Assembly (NCBI RefSeq): GCF_024438035.1
Contig: NZ_JANFQF010000007.1
Location: 205,029-269,028, forward strand
Direction of reading: 5' to 3'
DNA: 64,000 nucleotides
Source: Rhodococcus tibetensis
Lineage (GTDB): Bacteria > Actinomycetota > Actinomycetes > Mycobacteriales > Mycobacteriaceae
Shown here: in pieces, positions 8,428 through 16,750 of the stretch
Layout: each line of letters opens with the position of its first letter
How positions within the stretch are numbered: the stretch's first letter is position 1
The notes under the pieces: generated by a model
Told to the model about the DNA's origin: nothing
Databases searched by the model: none
What the model saw: the letters and a program-made list of their open reading frames with translations, nothing else
Translations under genes and position numbers: made by a program

Positions 8428-8991
8428 ATGCCGATTTCGGAATGGAACCAGGACAGCTTGGTGTTGCGCTTCGTTATGACCGACGACGGTCCGGACTTCT
8501 ACGAGCCTCCGGGCTTTGAGCCGCCGGCTGCGTGGCGGCTCGCGATCGGAGCCGTTGCCCGCGATCTGTCGTGCCTGCGATACGGACGTGACGTGCAGGT
8601 AGAACGTCTGGTGTGGGAACTCGCGATCAGCGACCAGTACGCCGTCACTATCGGCTGGCGGGGGCCGGCGGTGGGCGGGTTCAACCTCTGCCACGGCGTT
8701 CGAAGGAAGCCCCCTACCCGCAGGCCGCGGTCTGGGACGCCGACACCGCGCAAGGCGAGCTCACCGGCTATGAGTTCATCCAGTGGCCATCGCGAGGACG
8801 GCACATCCTCAACCCCCGCCTCCGCCAGGGAAGACCGGTGTGGGATGTCGCGGCACGGGCGGGACCTGACGGACGACGGTCGCGCGCGGTTGTCCGCGAT
8901 GTTCGAGTTCTACGATCGGCACGGGTTCCTCGCGGGCGGAGCGATGTTCGAGTCGCTGCTCGGGCGTCCGCCCGCGAGAATCGGCGGATAG
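8428..8991 (+). pseudogene. Hypothetical protein with two compensating frameshifts
   Basis: The ATG at 8428 opens a coding-like frame (MPISEWNQDSLVLRFVMTDD, YEPPGFEPPAAWRLAIGAVA). At about 8700 the coding character moves to another frame (KEAPYPQAAVWDADTAQGEL, FIQWPSRGRHI) and at about 8850 it returns to the first (LTDDGRARLSAMFEFYDRHG), which ends at 8991. Repaired, it would be about 187 residues. I do not recognise the family. Two compensating indels suggest either decay or uncorrected base-calling errors. It ends 2 bp from the stop of the convergent PhoX gene. Confidence 0.5.
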
Positions 8992-8993
8992 CG

Positions 8994-11063
8994 TCAGACG
9001 CCGATGCGTCCGCCCGACTTCCACACTGCCACGACTGCGGGGCGCGGCTGAGTACTCCCGCCGTCGGGCCAGTGCGAGGCGGGGTTGTCGGCGCTGGCGT
9101 CGTCGAGTTCACCCGGATGCTGCACGCACACGACCACTCGCTCCTCGTCGACGATCGGTCCGCATGTCTCGGCGCCCTTCGGCACCGACAGGAACTGTTT
9201 GGTTTCACCGCGGTTCGCGCCGTCGAGGGTGACGCTGAACAGTCCGTCGTTCGACTTCAGCGCGTTGCCGTCGGTGGAGATCCACAGATTGCCGTGCGTG
9301 TCGAACGCCAGGTTGTCGGGGCAGGAGATGGGGCTGACCTTCTCCTTGTCGAACCCGCCGAAGTAGGTGTCGGCCTCCGTCGGGTCACCGCACACGAGCA
9401 GCAGGTTCCACGTGAACGCGGTGCCGGCGTGGTCGTCGGTGAGCTCGAGGACCTGGCCGTTCTTGTTGTTGTTCCGCGGGTTGACCTCGTCGGCCGCCGC
9501 CGCGCCGTCGACGCCGCGCTTGGTGTTGTTGGTCAGCGCCACGTACACCTTGCCGGTCTTCGGGTTCGGCTCGAAGTCCTCGGGGCGGTCCATCTTGGTG
9601 GCACCGACCTTGTCGCCGGCCTCGCGGGTGAAGACCGCGACCTCTTCGGCGCTCATCCCGTCGACGAGGGATTCGCCCTTACCGTCTTCACCCGTGCGGA
9701 GCAACGGAATCCACTCGCCGGTACCGTCGAAGGAACCGCTCGCCGGCAGCGTTCCGGAGCCGTCGATCTCGTCCGCCGAGTTGCCGCTGAACTTCGCGAC
9801 GTACAGGGTGCCCGCGTCGAGCAACGTCATGTTGTGACGCACGGCCGCCTGGCTGTTGCCGTCCATCATCTTCCGGCTCGACACGAACTTGTACATGTAG
9901 TCGAAGCGCTCGTCGTCGCCGCTGTAGGCCACCACGGTGCCGTCGTCGGTGACGTGAATGGTCGCGGCCTCGTGCTTGAACCGGCCGAGTGCTGTGTGCT
10001 TGACGGGTGCGGACGCCGCATCCCAGGGGTTCACCTCGACGACGTACCCGAAGCGGTTCACCTCGTTCGGGTCCTGCGCGAGGTCGAAACGACGGTCGAA
10101 GCGCTCCCATTTGCGTTCCGATGCAGCACCTTCCACGCCGTAACGCTTCAGTCGTGCGGCGACGATCGGGTCGGTGGCCAATTCGGCGTTCGCGAAATAC
10201 TGGTTGAAGTTCTCCTCCCCCGACAGCACCGTGCCCCACGGAGTGACACCGCCGGAGCAGTTGTTGAGGGTGCCGAGGACCTTGGTGCCGGTCGGATCGG
10301 CCGACGTCTTCAAGAACTCGCTGCCGGCCGCGGGCCCGGTGACGACGAACTCGGTGGTCGCAGTGATGCGCCGGTTGTACGGGCCGAATCCGGGGGTGAG
10401 CCTGCCGGAGCCGCTGTCGCCCTTCACCTGCAGCACGGACAATCCGTGCGCGGCGAGTGCGATCTGGAACTGCTCAGGCGACGGGTTCTCGGCGTCGTAA
10501 CCCTTGAACATGAACGGTTCGGTGGTGTACTCGTGGTTGACCACCAGCAAGAACGTGTCGGGTTCTCCCTCGATGGGGAGGAGTCCGGCGAAGTCGTTGT
10601 TGAACCCGAACTGCTGCGCCTGCGCTGGGGCAGTCTGGTTGTCGAAGTCGAACGCGGGAGCCCCGGGCAGTACCGGGTCGCCCCACCGGATCACCACAGC
10701 CTGCTCGTACCCGTCGGGGATGACGACGGCATCCTCGGTGTTGGGTGCCACCGCGTCGAAGGCGGTACCGGGGGTGGCCGCGCCGTCCGAGCCACCGGAC
10801 GTGGGGGCGCTGCCGCTGCCGGAGTCGTCGGAACAGGCTGCCAGAACGCTGCCCGCACCGACGGCGAGCACTGCCATTCCGGCGCCCCGCAATACACCCC
10901 GCCTGGAGAGCGCCGCCCGCGCGATGTCGCGGAAGTATTCGCCCTGCGAAGCATTGGGCACGTCGTGGGAGCAGGCGTTACCGCACTTGTACTGACAGGT
11001 GACGGAGGCGCGCGACGACACGCCGTCGTGAGTGACGAACAGTGCGAGGGGTTTCAAGCTCAC
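8994..11063 (-). CDS. PhoX-family (DUF839) Tat-exported phosphatase
   Basis: A 689-residue protein of the PhoX/DUF839 family, calcium/iron-dependent alkaline phosphatases that release phosphate from organic esters outside the cytoplasm. A Tat motif (SRRGVLRGAGMAV, about residues 53-65) precedes a lipobox-like LAAC, so the folded enzyme is probably a Tat-exported lipoprotein. Family blocks include GEENFNQYF, FGYVVEVNPWD, LGRFKHEAAT, YSGDDERFDY, RPEDFEPNPKTGKVYVALTN and DNLAFDTHGNLWISTDGN. The start is a GTG with GGGAG upstream. A PHO-box-like repeat lies before it. Phosphate-starvation control is inference. Confidence 0.86.
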   Translation of the reverse strand: MSLKPLALFVTHDGVSSRASVTCQYKCGNACSHDVPNASQGEYFRDIARAALSRRGVLRGAGMAVLAVGAGSVLAACSDDSGSGSAPTSGGSDGAATPGTAFDAVAPNTEDAVVIPDGYEQAVVIRWGDPVLPGAPAFDFDNQTAPAQAQQFGFNNDFAGLLPIEGEPDTFLLVVNHEYTTEPFMFKGYDAENPSPEQFQIALAAHGLSVLQVKGDSGSGRLTPGFGPYNRRITATTEFVVTGPAAGSEFLKTSADPTGTKVLGTLNNCSGGVTPWGTVLSGEENFNQYFANAELATDPIVAARLKRYGVEGAASERKWERFDRRFDLAQDPNEVNRFGYVVEVNPWDAASAPVKHTALGRFKHEAATIHVTDDGTVVAYSGDDERFDYMYKFVSSRKMMDGNSQAAVRHNMTLLDAGTLYVAKFSGNSADEIDGSGTLPASGSFDGTGEWIPLLRTGEDGKGESLVDGMSAEEVAVFTREAGDKVGATKMDRPEDFEPNPKTGKVYVALTNNTKRGVDGAAAADEVNPRNNNKNGQVLELTDDHAGTAFTWNLLLVCGDPTEADTYFGGFDKEKVSPISCPDNLAFDTHGNLWISTDGNALKSNDGLFSVTLDGANRGETKQFLSVPKGAETCGPIVDEERVVVCVQHPGELDDASADNPASHWPDGGSTQPRPAVVAVWKSGGRIGV

Positions 11064-11118
11064 CGTGGCTCCCGATTAGAAGTGGATAACTCCGGCACCG
11101 TAGAAGTCGTAAGCAAGT

Positions 11119-11151
11119 GAAAGGGAACGCCTGTGTGAACGGGCGACGAAC
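11119..11151 (-). promoter_or_regulatory. PHO-box-like 11-bp direct repeats upstream of phoX
   Basis: Read on the minus strand, two abutting 11-base units begin GTTC (GTTCGTCGCCC at 11141-11151 and GTTCACACAGG at 11130-11140). A third unit (CGTTCCCTTTC, 11119-11129) has its GTTC shifted by one base. Actinobacterial PhoP binds tandem 11-base units of GTTCAC type. The array ends about 55 bases before the GTG. Confidence 0.45.
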
Positions 11152-11216
11152 GAGGCGACCCTAAGTCGTGGCATCTACGTCTAGCGGACAGCCTGCCGGC
11201 CGTGCACCATGGAGAG

Positions 11217-12233
11217 ATGGACCCGGTCGAGGCGCTGCGGGAAATAGCGTTCTGGCTCGAGCGCTCACGTGCGGAGACGTACCGGATCGCCGCTTTCCGG
11301 CGGGCCGCAGACGTGGTTGCGAATCTGTCGGCCCGCGAGCGAGTCGTCCAGCAGGCCGACGACTGGAGGTCGCTGCCCGACATCGGAGCCGAAGCTACCG
11401 CGATAATCCGGGAGTGCACCCATTCGGTGCCGCCCTATCTCACCTACCTGCGGAGTTCCGCCGAGCCGATCGGGCTGGGCGGAATGGAACTGCTGGAGGC
11501 CCTTCGCGGCGACCTCCACACGCATTCGGACTGGTCGGACGGCCGGTGCCCGATCAAGGAGATGATGCGGCGCGCCGCCACGCTGGGTCACGAATACTGC
11601 GCGTTGACCGATCATTCGGCACGCCTCACGGCCGCCAACGGGCTCACGTCGGAGCGCCTGCTCGCCCAGTTGGGCGTGATCGCCGAACTGAATGCCGAGC
11701 TCGCGCCGTTCCGTGTCCTCACCGGCATCGAGGTCGACATCCTCGAGGACGGCTCCCTCGACCAGGACGACGATCTGCTCGGCGACCTCGACGTCGTGGT
11801 CGCCAGTGTGCACTCCCACCTGGACAGCGACCGTGCCACGATGACGAAGCGGATGGTGCAGGCGGTCAAGTCCCCACACGTCGATGTCCTGGGCCACTGC
11901 ACCGGACGGCTCGTCGCCGGAAACAGGGGAACCCGGGCCGAGTCGAAGTTCGATGCGGAGCGGGTGTTCAACGCGTGCCGCGAACACGGCACGGCGGTCG
12001 AAATCAACGCCCGGCCGGAGCGGCGGGATCCGCCCGGCCGACTGATCGATCTCGCGCTCGCGAGCGGCTGCCTGTTTTCCGTCGACACCGACGCACACTG
12101 CACCGGTCAGCTCGCGTGGCAAGGCTATGCCTGTGAGCGGGCCGCCGAGCGCGGGGTCGAGCCGGCCAACGTGATCAACACCCTGCCCGTGACCGAGTTG
12201 CTGGCGTGGACCGGCTCACCCGATCGGCACTGA
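11217..12233 (+). CDS. PHP-domain phosphoesterase
   Basis: A 338-residue protein. Residues 1-90 form a helix-hairpin-helix/PolX-like N-terminus (YRIAAFRRAADVVANL, LPDIGAEATAII); the rest is a PHP metal-dependent phosphoesterase domain. All metal-binding motifs are visible in order: GDLHTHSDWSDG, YCALTDHS, GIEVDIL, VASVHSHLDSD, VDVLGHCTG, VEINARPERRD and FSVDTDAH. This is the arrangement of the C-terminal half of bacterial PolX without the polymerase domain, so a DNA-end or nucleotide phosphoesterase role is inferred. ATG 11217 is chosen; GTG 11202 is possible. The next gene starts inside its end. Confidence 0.8.
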   Translation: MDPVEALREIAFWLERSRAETYRIAAFRRAADVVANLSARERVVQQADDWRSLPDIGAEATAIIRECTHSVPPYLTYLRSSAEPIGLGGMELLEALRGDLHTHSDWSDGRCPIKEMMRRAATLGHEYCALTDHSARLTAANGLTSERLLAQLGVIAELNAELAPFRVLTGIEVDILEDGSLDQDDDLLGDLDVVVASVHSHLDSDRATMTKRMVQAVKSPHVDVLGHCTGRLVAGNRGTRAESKFDAERVFNACREHGTAVEINARPERRDPPGRLIDLALASGCLFSVDTDAHCTGQLAWQGYACERAAERGVEPANVINTLPVTELLAWTGSPDRH

Positions 12234-13051
12234 CCCGTGTTCTCCTGGTGGCGTTCACGGTCGTTGCGCTGCTGATCGCCGTGCTGTGGACATTTCAGCG
12301 GCGGTTGATCTATTTCCCCGACGCCTCCCGGGTGCCGTCGGCGCAGCAGCTGCTGACCCGCGCCGAGGACGTCACTCTCACAACGTCGGACGGACTCGAG
12401 CTGGGCGCCTGGTACATCCCACCCGCGAGCGGGGATCCGCACATGACCGTCCTCGTGGCCGCCGGAAACGCCGGCAACAGGGCCGACCGGGCACTGCTGG
12501 CCTCGGACCTGGCGGACGCAGGTTTCGCCACGCTGCTCTTCGACTACCGCGGGTACGGCGGCAACCCCGGTCACCCCAGCGAGAAGGGCCTGGCCCTCGA
12601 CGTTCGTGCGGCCTACCGCCACCTCGTCGACGAGCGCGGGGTGCCGCGCGAGCGCTTGCTGTACTTCGGTGAAAGCCTCGGCACCGGCGTCGTCACCGAA
12701 CTCGCCACCGAGCATCCGCCGGCGGGCATGTTGCTGCGTTCACCGTTCGTCGACCTGGCATCCCTCGGCGCCAGGCATTACCCGTTCCTGCCGGTCCGGT
12801 TGGTGCTGCGCGACCGATTTCCCGTAGCGGAGGCGGTGGCACGAGTCGATGTGCCCACCACCGTGGTCTACGGCACGGCCGACACCGTCGTCCCTCCGGA
12901 CCAGAGCGAACGCGTGGCAGATGCGGCGCTCGGCCCCGTCGAAACTGTCGTGTTGCCAGGGGCAGGGCACAACGACGACGTGATGTTCGGTGGCGCGCAG
13001 ATCGTCCGCGCCACCGTCGCTCTGGCCGAGAGGGCGCTCCGCGCCCCGTGA
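12206..13051 (+). CDS. Membrane-anchored alpha/beta hydrolase (BEM46/ABHD13-like)
   Basis: A 281-residue protein with one N-terminal membrane helix (residues about 10-30, LLVAFTVVALLIAVLW) and a serine hydrolase fold. The nucleophile elbow is FGESLGTG, preceded by the oxyanion stretch VAAGNAGNRADR and LLFDYRGYGGNPG. The acidic residue is in VVYGTADTVVPP and the His in LPGAGHND. The substrate is unknown; peptidase and esterase members exist. Translation starts with GTG 28 bases inside the PHP gene, implying coupling. Its stop codon lies within a hairpin repeat. Confidence 0.83.
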   Translation: MDRLTRSALTRVLLVAFTVVALLIAVLWTFQRRLIYFPDASRVPSAQQLLTRAEDVTLTTSDGLELGAWYIPPASGDPHMTVLVAAGNAGNRADRALLASDLADAGFATLLFDYRGYGGNPGHPSEKGLALDVRAAYRHLVDERGVPRERLLYFGESLGTGVVTELATEHPPAGMLLRSPFVDLASLGARHYPFLPVRLVLRDRFPVAEAVARVDVPTTVVYGTADTVVPPDQSERVADAALGPVETVVLPGAGHNDDVMFGGAQIVRATVALAERALRAP

Positions 13052-13100
13052 GTGGTTGACGAGTCTCTGGACTCGCAAGCCACGCACGGGCGCGTCAGCG
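13037..13100. repeat. Intergenic hairpin repeat, copy A
   Basis: A long imperfect inverted repeat of about 60 bp: GCGCCCCGTGAGTGGTTGAC, GAGTC, a CTCTG loop, GACTCG, CAAGCCACGCACGGGCGCG. It contains the stop codon of the hydrolase gene and runs into the end of convergent lutC. Related copies lie at 16.7, 22.9 and 26.3 kb. It probably terminates both transcripts. Confidence 0.75.
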
Positions 13101-13709
13101 CACTATGACGACGTCCAGCGTCCGGGGACCGTGGACACCCTCGACGCGGTTGAGTTCGATGTCGCTGGTGGCGCTGGGGCCGCTGATGAACGTCAGCGGC
13201 TTGGTCGCGTCGAGGGTCTGAAAGGCCTGTGGCACGGTGTCGACGATCTGGTCGGCGCGGATGACGCAGATGTGATGATCGGGCACCAGCGTCAGTGCCC
13301 GCCTGCCCTGACCGGCGCCGCCGTCGAGAACGACCGTGCCGGTGGCCGCGATGCCCAGCGTGCACCCGGTGACGACGACGTCGATTGCGTCGAGTTCGAG
13401 CGTCGACAGTGCGGCGGGTGCACCGTCGACGACGACATCACGTCGTGGTCGCCACACCTGCGGCAGATCCGGCGGGACAACGGCGCGCGCCCCCTCCGCG
13501 ATCAGCCCGGTGACGATCTCGGTGACGGTACTCTCGTCGGCGCGATGGACCTGGGCGCGGTAATCGTCGACGGTGTGGGCGAACAACTCCACGTCTCCGG
13601 GGCCGGACAGCGGTTTCCGGTGGTAGTCGCGGGAAACGGGTTCTGGAGCGGGGGCGTCAGCGATCGCCGATCGGATTCTGGACAGGATCTCGTTGCGGGC
13701 GTGCATCAT
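13095..13709 (-). CDS. lutC: Lactate utilization protein C (LUD domain)
   Basis: A 204-residue LUD-domain protein (LutC/YkgG family), third subunit of the iron-sulfur L-lactate dehydrogenase complex LutABC, which oxidises lactate to pyruvate. Family sequence includes RSAIADAPAPEPVSRDY, VAVVPPDLPQVW-like stretch (AVVPPDLPQVW), VTGCTLGIAATGTVVLDGG and the C-terminal FISGPSATSDIELNRVEGVH, a hallmark of LutC. The ATG overlaps the lutB stop (ATGA), so translation is coupled. The last gene of the operon, it ends in the shared hairpin repeat. Confidence 0.92.
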   Translation of the reverse strand: MMHARNEILSRIRSAIADAPAPEPVSRDYHRKPLSGPGDVELFAHTVDDYRAQVHRADESTVTEIVTGLIAEGARAVVPPDLPQVWRPRRDVVVDGAPAALSTLELDAIDVVVTGCTLGIAATGTVVLDGGAGQGRRALTLVPDHHICVIRADQIVDTVPQAFQTLDATKPLTFISGPSATSDIELNRVEGVHGPRTLDVVIVR

Positions 13710-15184
13710 TCGGCGTCCTCATGGGTGCGGACCCACCATTGCCGGAAGGTTTCCTTCGGTGGGGAGGGCAGGTCTCGGCTCGCGGTCCACTTGGACCCCG
13801 GATACGGCAGCGAGGTGATGCGTTCCTTCCTGCCGCCGAGTAGCCGGCCGATCTTCGATACCTTTTCGGCGGCAGCGAACCGCTTCTCCGATCCCATCAC
13901 GAAGCCGGCGGCCTTCATCGCGAGGTCCTGTCCGCCGGGAACGCCGTGCCGTTCCGAGTCGACTTGCTCGGCCCGCAGATGTACCAGGATGCTCGGGATG
14001 TCGATGCGCACGGGACACGCGTCGAAGCACGCACCGCAGAGTGTCGACGCATAGGGAAGTGAGGCGTTCGGGTCGTCGTGGCCGGTGGTCCCGGTGAGTT
14101 GCGGACTGAGGATCGCGCCGATCGGTCCCGGATAGACGGAGCCGTACGCGTGGCCGCCGGCCCGCTCGTAGACGGGACACACGTTCAGGCAGGCGCTGCA
14201 CCGAATACAGTGCAGGGCTGAGCGTCCCACGTCGTCGGCAAGAACGTTGGTGCGTCCGTTGTCGAGCAGGACGACGTGGAAGTTCTGCGGCCCGTCGCCG
14301 GGATGAACGCCGGTCCACATGGAGGTGTAGGGATTCATGCGTTCCGCGGTCGAGGAGCGGGGAAGCAACTGCATGAAGACTTCGAGGTCGGTGAACGCGG
14401 GCACCAGCTTCTCGATGCCCATTAGTGTGATCAGGGTGTCGGGGAGGGTGAGGCACATCCGCCCGTTGCCCTCCGACTCCACCACCGCGAGGGTCCCGGT
14501 TTCCGCGACTCCGAAGTTCGCGCCGCTGATTGCCACCCTGGCGGAGAGGAACTTTCGCCGAAGATGTGCCCGCGCGGCCATCGCCAGCGCCCGGGGGTCG
14601 TCGGTGATGTCCTTGTCGATGCCGGGCATCGATTTCAGGAAGATCTCGCGGATCTCGGCGCGGTTGCGGTGGATGGCGGGGACGAGGATGTGGCTCGGCT
14701 TGTCGTGTCCAAGTTGCACGATCAGCTCGGCGAGGTCGGTCTCGATCGCCGCGATCCCGTTCTCCTCGAGGTACTCGTTGAGGCCCGTCTCCTGGGTGGC
14801 CATCGACTTGACCTTCACGACCTCGTCGGAGCCGGTGGCCCGGACGAGGTCGGTGATGATCCGATTCGCCTCCTCGGAGTCGCGCGCCCAGTGGACGGTT
14901 CCGCCTCGCGCGGTGACGTTTTCCTCGAACTGCACGAGCAGTTCTGGCAGCCGCGCCATTACGTCCGCCTTCAGGGCGCTGCCCGCCCGGCGCAGCTCCT
15001 CCCAGTCGTCGACTTCGGCGACGGCGGCCATGCGCTTGTTGCGGATGGTGGTGGTAGCCGCGCCTAGATTGGCGCGCAGTTGGGTGTCGGCAAGTGATTT
15101 CCGCGCGGCGTCGGGGAAAGATTCTGTGCCCTGGATGTTTCCGGTGCCGGCGTGGAAGGTGGGTGAGCCGAGGAAGGTGGTCAT
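13706..15184 (-). CDS. lutB: Lactate utilization iron-sulfur protein B
   Basis: A 492-residue subunit of the LutABC lactate oxidation complex. It has an N-terminal LUD domain (residues about 65-290, with SMATQETGLNEYLEENGI and ISGANFGVAETGTLAVVESE). Two 4Fe-4S clusters follow: CIRCSACLNVCPVYE (about 300-315) and CGACFDACPVRIDIP (about 350). The tail (GGRKERITSLPYPGSKW) is typical LutB. The start is ATG 15184, overlapping the lutA stop by four bases; a longer frame to 15289 lies inside lutA and is rejected. Confidence 0.92.
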   Translation of the reverse strand: MTTFLGSPTFHAGTGNIQGTESFPDAARKSLADTQLRANLGAATTTIRNKRMAAVAEVDDWEELRRAGSALKADVMARLPELLVQFEENVTARGGTVHWARDSEEANRIITDLVRATGSDEVVKVKSMATQETGLNEYLEENGIAAIETDLAELIVQLGHDKPSHILVPAIHRNRAEIREIFLKSMPGIDKDITDDPRALAMAARAHLRRKFLSARVAISGANFGVAETGTLAVVESEGNGRMCLTLPDTLITLMGIEKLVPAFTDLEVFMQLLPRSSTAERMNPYTSMWTGVHPGDGPQNFHVVLLDNGRTNVLADDVGRSALHCIRCSACLNVCPVYERAGGHAYGSVYPGPIGAILSPQLTGTTGHDDPNASLPYASTLCGACFDACPVRIDIPSILVHLRAEQVDSERHGVPGGQDLAMKAAGFVMGSEKRFAAAEKVSKIGRLLGGRKERITSLPYPGSKWTASRDLPSPPKETFRQWWVRTHEDAE

Positions 15185-15933
15185 GCGTTGCTTCCGATCT
15201 TCTCGGTACTCGCCAGGATCTCGGCGAGGTGAACGGTGCGAACCCCGCTGCGCAGCCGGGACAGTCCGCCGCCGATATGCATCAGGCACGACGAATCACC
15301 GGCGCTGCACACTTCCGCACCGGTGCGCAGCACGTTGCCCATCTTGTCGGCGAGCATGGCCGTTGAGGTGTCGGAGTTCTTCAGCGCGAACGTTCCGCCG
15401 AAACCGCAGCAGGAATCGGCGGCGGGAAGTTCGACGAGCGTCATCCCGCGGACAGCGCGGAGTAGTTGCAGGGGCTTGTCCCCCACCCGCAACAACCGCA
15501 GCGAGTGGCACGTCGGGTGGTAGGTGACCCGGTGTGGGTAGTACGCGCCGACATCGGTGACACCGAGGACGTCGACCAGCAGTTCCGACAGTTCGTAGGT
15601 CCGGGAGGCGATGTCCTCGGCACGCGAGGCGAGGGACTCGTCACCGTAACGCCGCGCCACCATCGCATGCTGGTGCCGGACGGACCCGACACACGAACCG
15701 GACGGCGCGACCGCCACATCCCAGGCTTCGCTCTCGAACGCCTCGACGTGGTGGCGTACCAGCGCAAGCGCCTCGGCCTGGTAACCGGTGTTGACGTGCA
15801 TCTGCCCGCAGCACGTCTGCTTCGGCGGAAACACCACCTCATGGCCGAGGCGTTCGAGGAGCCGGACCGTCGCGGTGGCGCAGTCGGGGAACAGGGCATC
15901 CGCGATGCACGTGGCGAACAATGCGATCTTCAT
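15181..15933 (-). CDS. lutA: Lactate utilization protein A (CCG-domain Fe-S subunit)
   Basis: A 250-residue protein with two CCG domains of heterodisulfide-reductase/GlpC type, the first gene of the lactate operon. Cysteine motifs are visible at KQTCCGQMH and DSCCGFGGTF, with single cysteines in LFATC and TYHPTCHS, as expected for non-canonical Fe-S binding. ATG 15933 has GGAG nine bases upstream; the frame open to 15969 would run into the operator. Two FadR-type operators separate it from the divergent regulator gene. Confidence 0.92.
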   Translation of the reverse strand: MKIALFATCIADALFPDCATATVRLLERLGHEVVFPPKQTCCGQMHVNTGYQAEALALVRHHVEAFESEAWDVAVAPSGSCVGSVRHQHAMVARRYGDESLASRAEDIASRTYELSELLVDVLGVTDVGAYYPHRVTYHPTCHSLRLLRVGDKPLQLLRAVRGMTLVELPAADSCCGFGGTFALKNSDTSTAMLADKMGNVLRTGAEVCSAGDSSCLMHIGGGLSRLRSGVRTVHLAEILASTEKIGSNA

Positions 15934-15955
15934 CGGTACTCCAACCAGGCTGGGC

Positions 15956-15970
15956 TGTGGTCTGACCACA
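15956..15970. promoter_or_regulatory. FadR/LldR-type operator 1
   Basis: TGTGGTCTGACCACA is a perfect palindrome around its central base. The core TGGTC-N-GACCA is typical of GntR/FadR-subfamily regulators. It sits 23 bases before the lutA start and is probably the site where the divergent regulator blocks lutABC. Confidence 0.78.
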
Positions 15971-15979
15971 GTAGCGCAT

Positions 15980-15994
15980 TGTGGTCAGACCACA
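15980..15994. promoter_or_regulatory. FadR/LldR-type operator 2
   Basis: TGTGGTCAGACCACA matches operator 1 except at the central base, and the centres are 24 bp apart. It lies 18 bases before the regulator's GTG, so it fits autoregulation and cooperative binding with operator 1. Confidence 0.75.
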
Positions 15995-16011
15995 CCGGGT
16001 AAACTCCGGAT

Positions 16012-16707
16012 GTGCGTACACACGAGGTAGTCCTGCAGCGGATCGAGCAGGATCTGGCCGACGGAAAACTCACCGTCGGCGGCCGACTACCCGCGGAGCG
16101 TGCGCTCGCGGAAGAACTCGGAGTCGGGCGCTCCTCCGTCCGGGAGGCCATGCGAGTGCTCGAGGCCATGGGCATCGTCCGTACCGCCGTGGGTTCGGGT
16201 CCGGACTCGGGTGCAATCGTGGCGGCGAACCCCGCCGCGTCCATCGGGGTTGCGCTGCGACTACACATGGCCACGCGCACCCTGCCCATCCGCGACGTCG
16301 TCCAGACGCGCACCCTGCTGGAGTCGTGGGCAGTGGAAGAGGCTGCCGGGAGGGCACGCGAACTCGACCTGCATGCGATCGACGCACTCCTCGACGCCAT
16401 GGACGAGCACACCCTGTCGCCGGAGGCCTTCCACCGGCTCGACGCCGACCTGCACGTCGCGATGGCCGGACTCGCAGGCAATGTCCTCGTCGAGGCGATG
16501 ATGGTCTCGCTCCGCGACTCCATTCACGGTTACGTCATGCAGGCCGTTCCGCTGCTCGACGATTGGAGCGAGGTCGCGCAGAACCTCCGCTGCGAGCACC
16601 GCGCCATCGTCACCGCCCTGCGCCGCGGGCACGGCGCCAAGGCGTCCACCCTCGTCCGCGAACACATCGAGGGCTTCTACGGGCGCTTCGCACCCGTGCG
16701 TGGTTGA
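16012..16707 (+). CDS. FadR-subfamily GntR regulator of lactate genes (LldR-like)
   Basis: A 231-residue transcription factor. The N-terminal winged helix (LADGKLTVGGRLPAERALAE, LGVGRSSVREAMRVLEAMGI, residues about 10-60) is typical GntR. The C-terminal all-helical FCD ligand domain shows RTLLESWAVEEAA, EAFHRLDADLHVAMAG and the metal-binding His in EHRAIVTALRRGH. It is divergent from lutABC over two matching operators, so it very probably represses lutABC and responds to lactate. The GTG start at 16012 lacks a strong ribosome site. The coding end lies inside hairpin repeat B. Confidence 0.88.
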   Translation: MRTHEVVLQRIEQDLADGKLTVGGRLPAERALAEELGVGRSSVREAMRVLEAMGIVRTAVGSGPDSGAIVAANPAASIGVALRLHMATRTLPIRDVVQTRTLLESWAVEEAAGRARELDLHAIDALLDAMDEHTLSPEAFHRLDADLHVAMAGLAGNVLVEAMMVSLRDSIHGYVMQAVPLLDDWSEVAQNLRCEHRAIVTALRRGHGAKASTLVREHIEGFYGRFAPVRG

Positions 16708-16750
16708 GGAGTCTGTGGACTCGTCAACCACGCACGAGGCGCGGAGCGCC
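16684..16750. repeat. Intergenic hairpin repeat, copy B
   Basis: Arms CACCCGTGCGTGGTTGAGGA and CGTCAACCACGCACGAGGCG pair around GTC-TGTG-GAC. It spans the stop of the FadR-type gene and abuts the stop of the convergent ABC gene, so it fits a bidirectional terminator. Confidence 0.8.

Noticed and set aside
8613..11120. An 835-codon open frame on the plus strand
   Set aside because: It is the antisense of the PhoX gene. The minus-strand protein has a Tat signal and full family motifs, while the plus-strand translation is Val/Arg/Gly-rich with no family.
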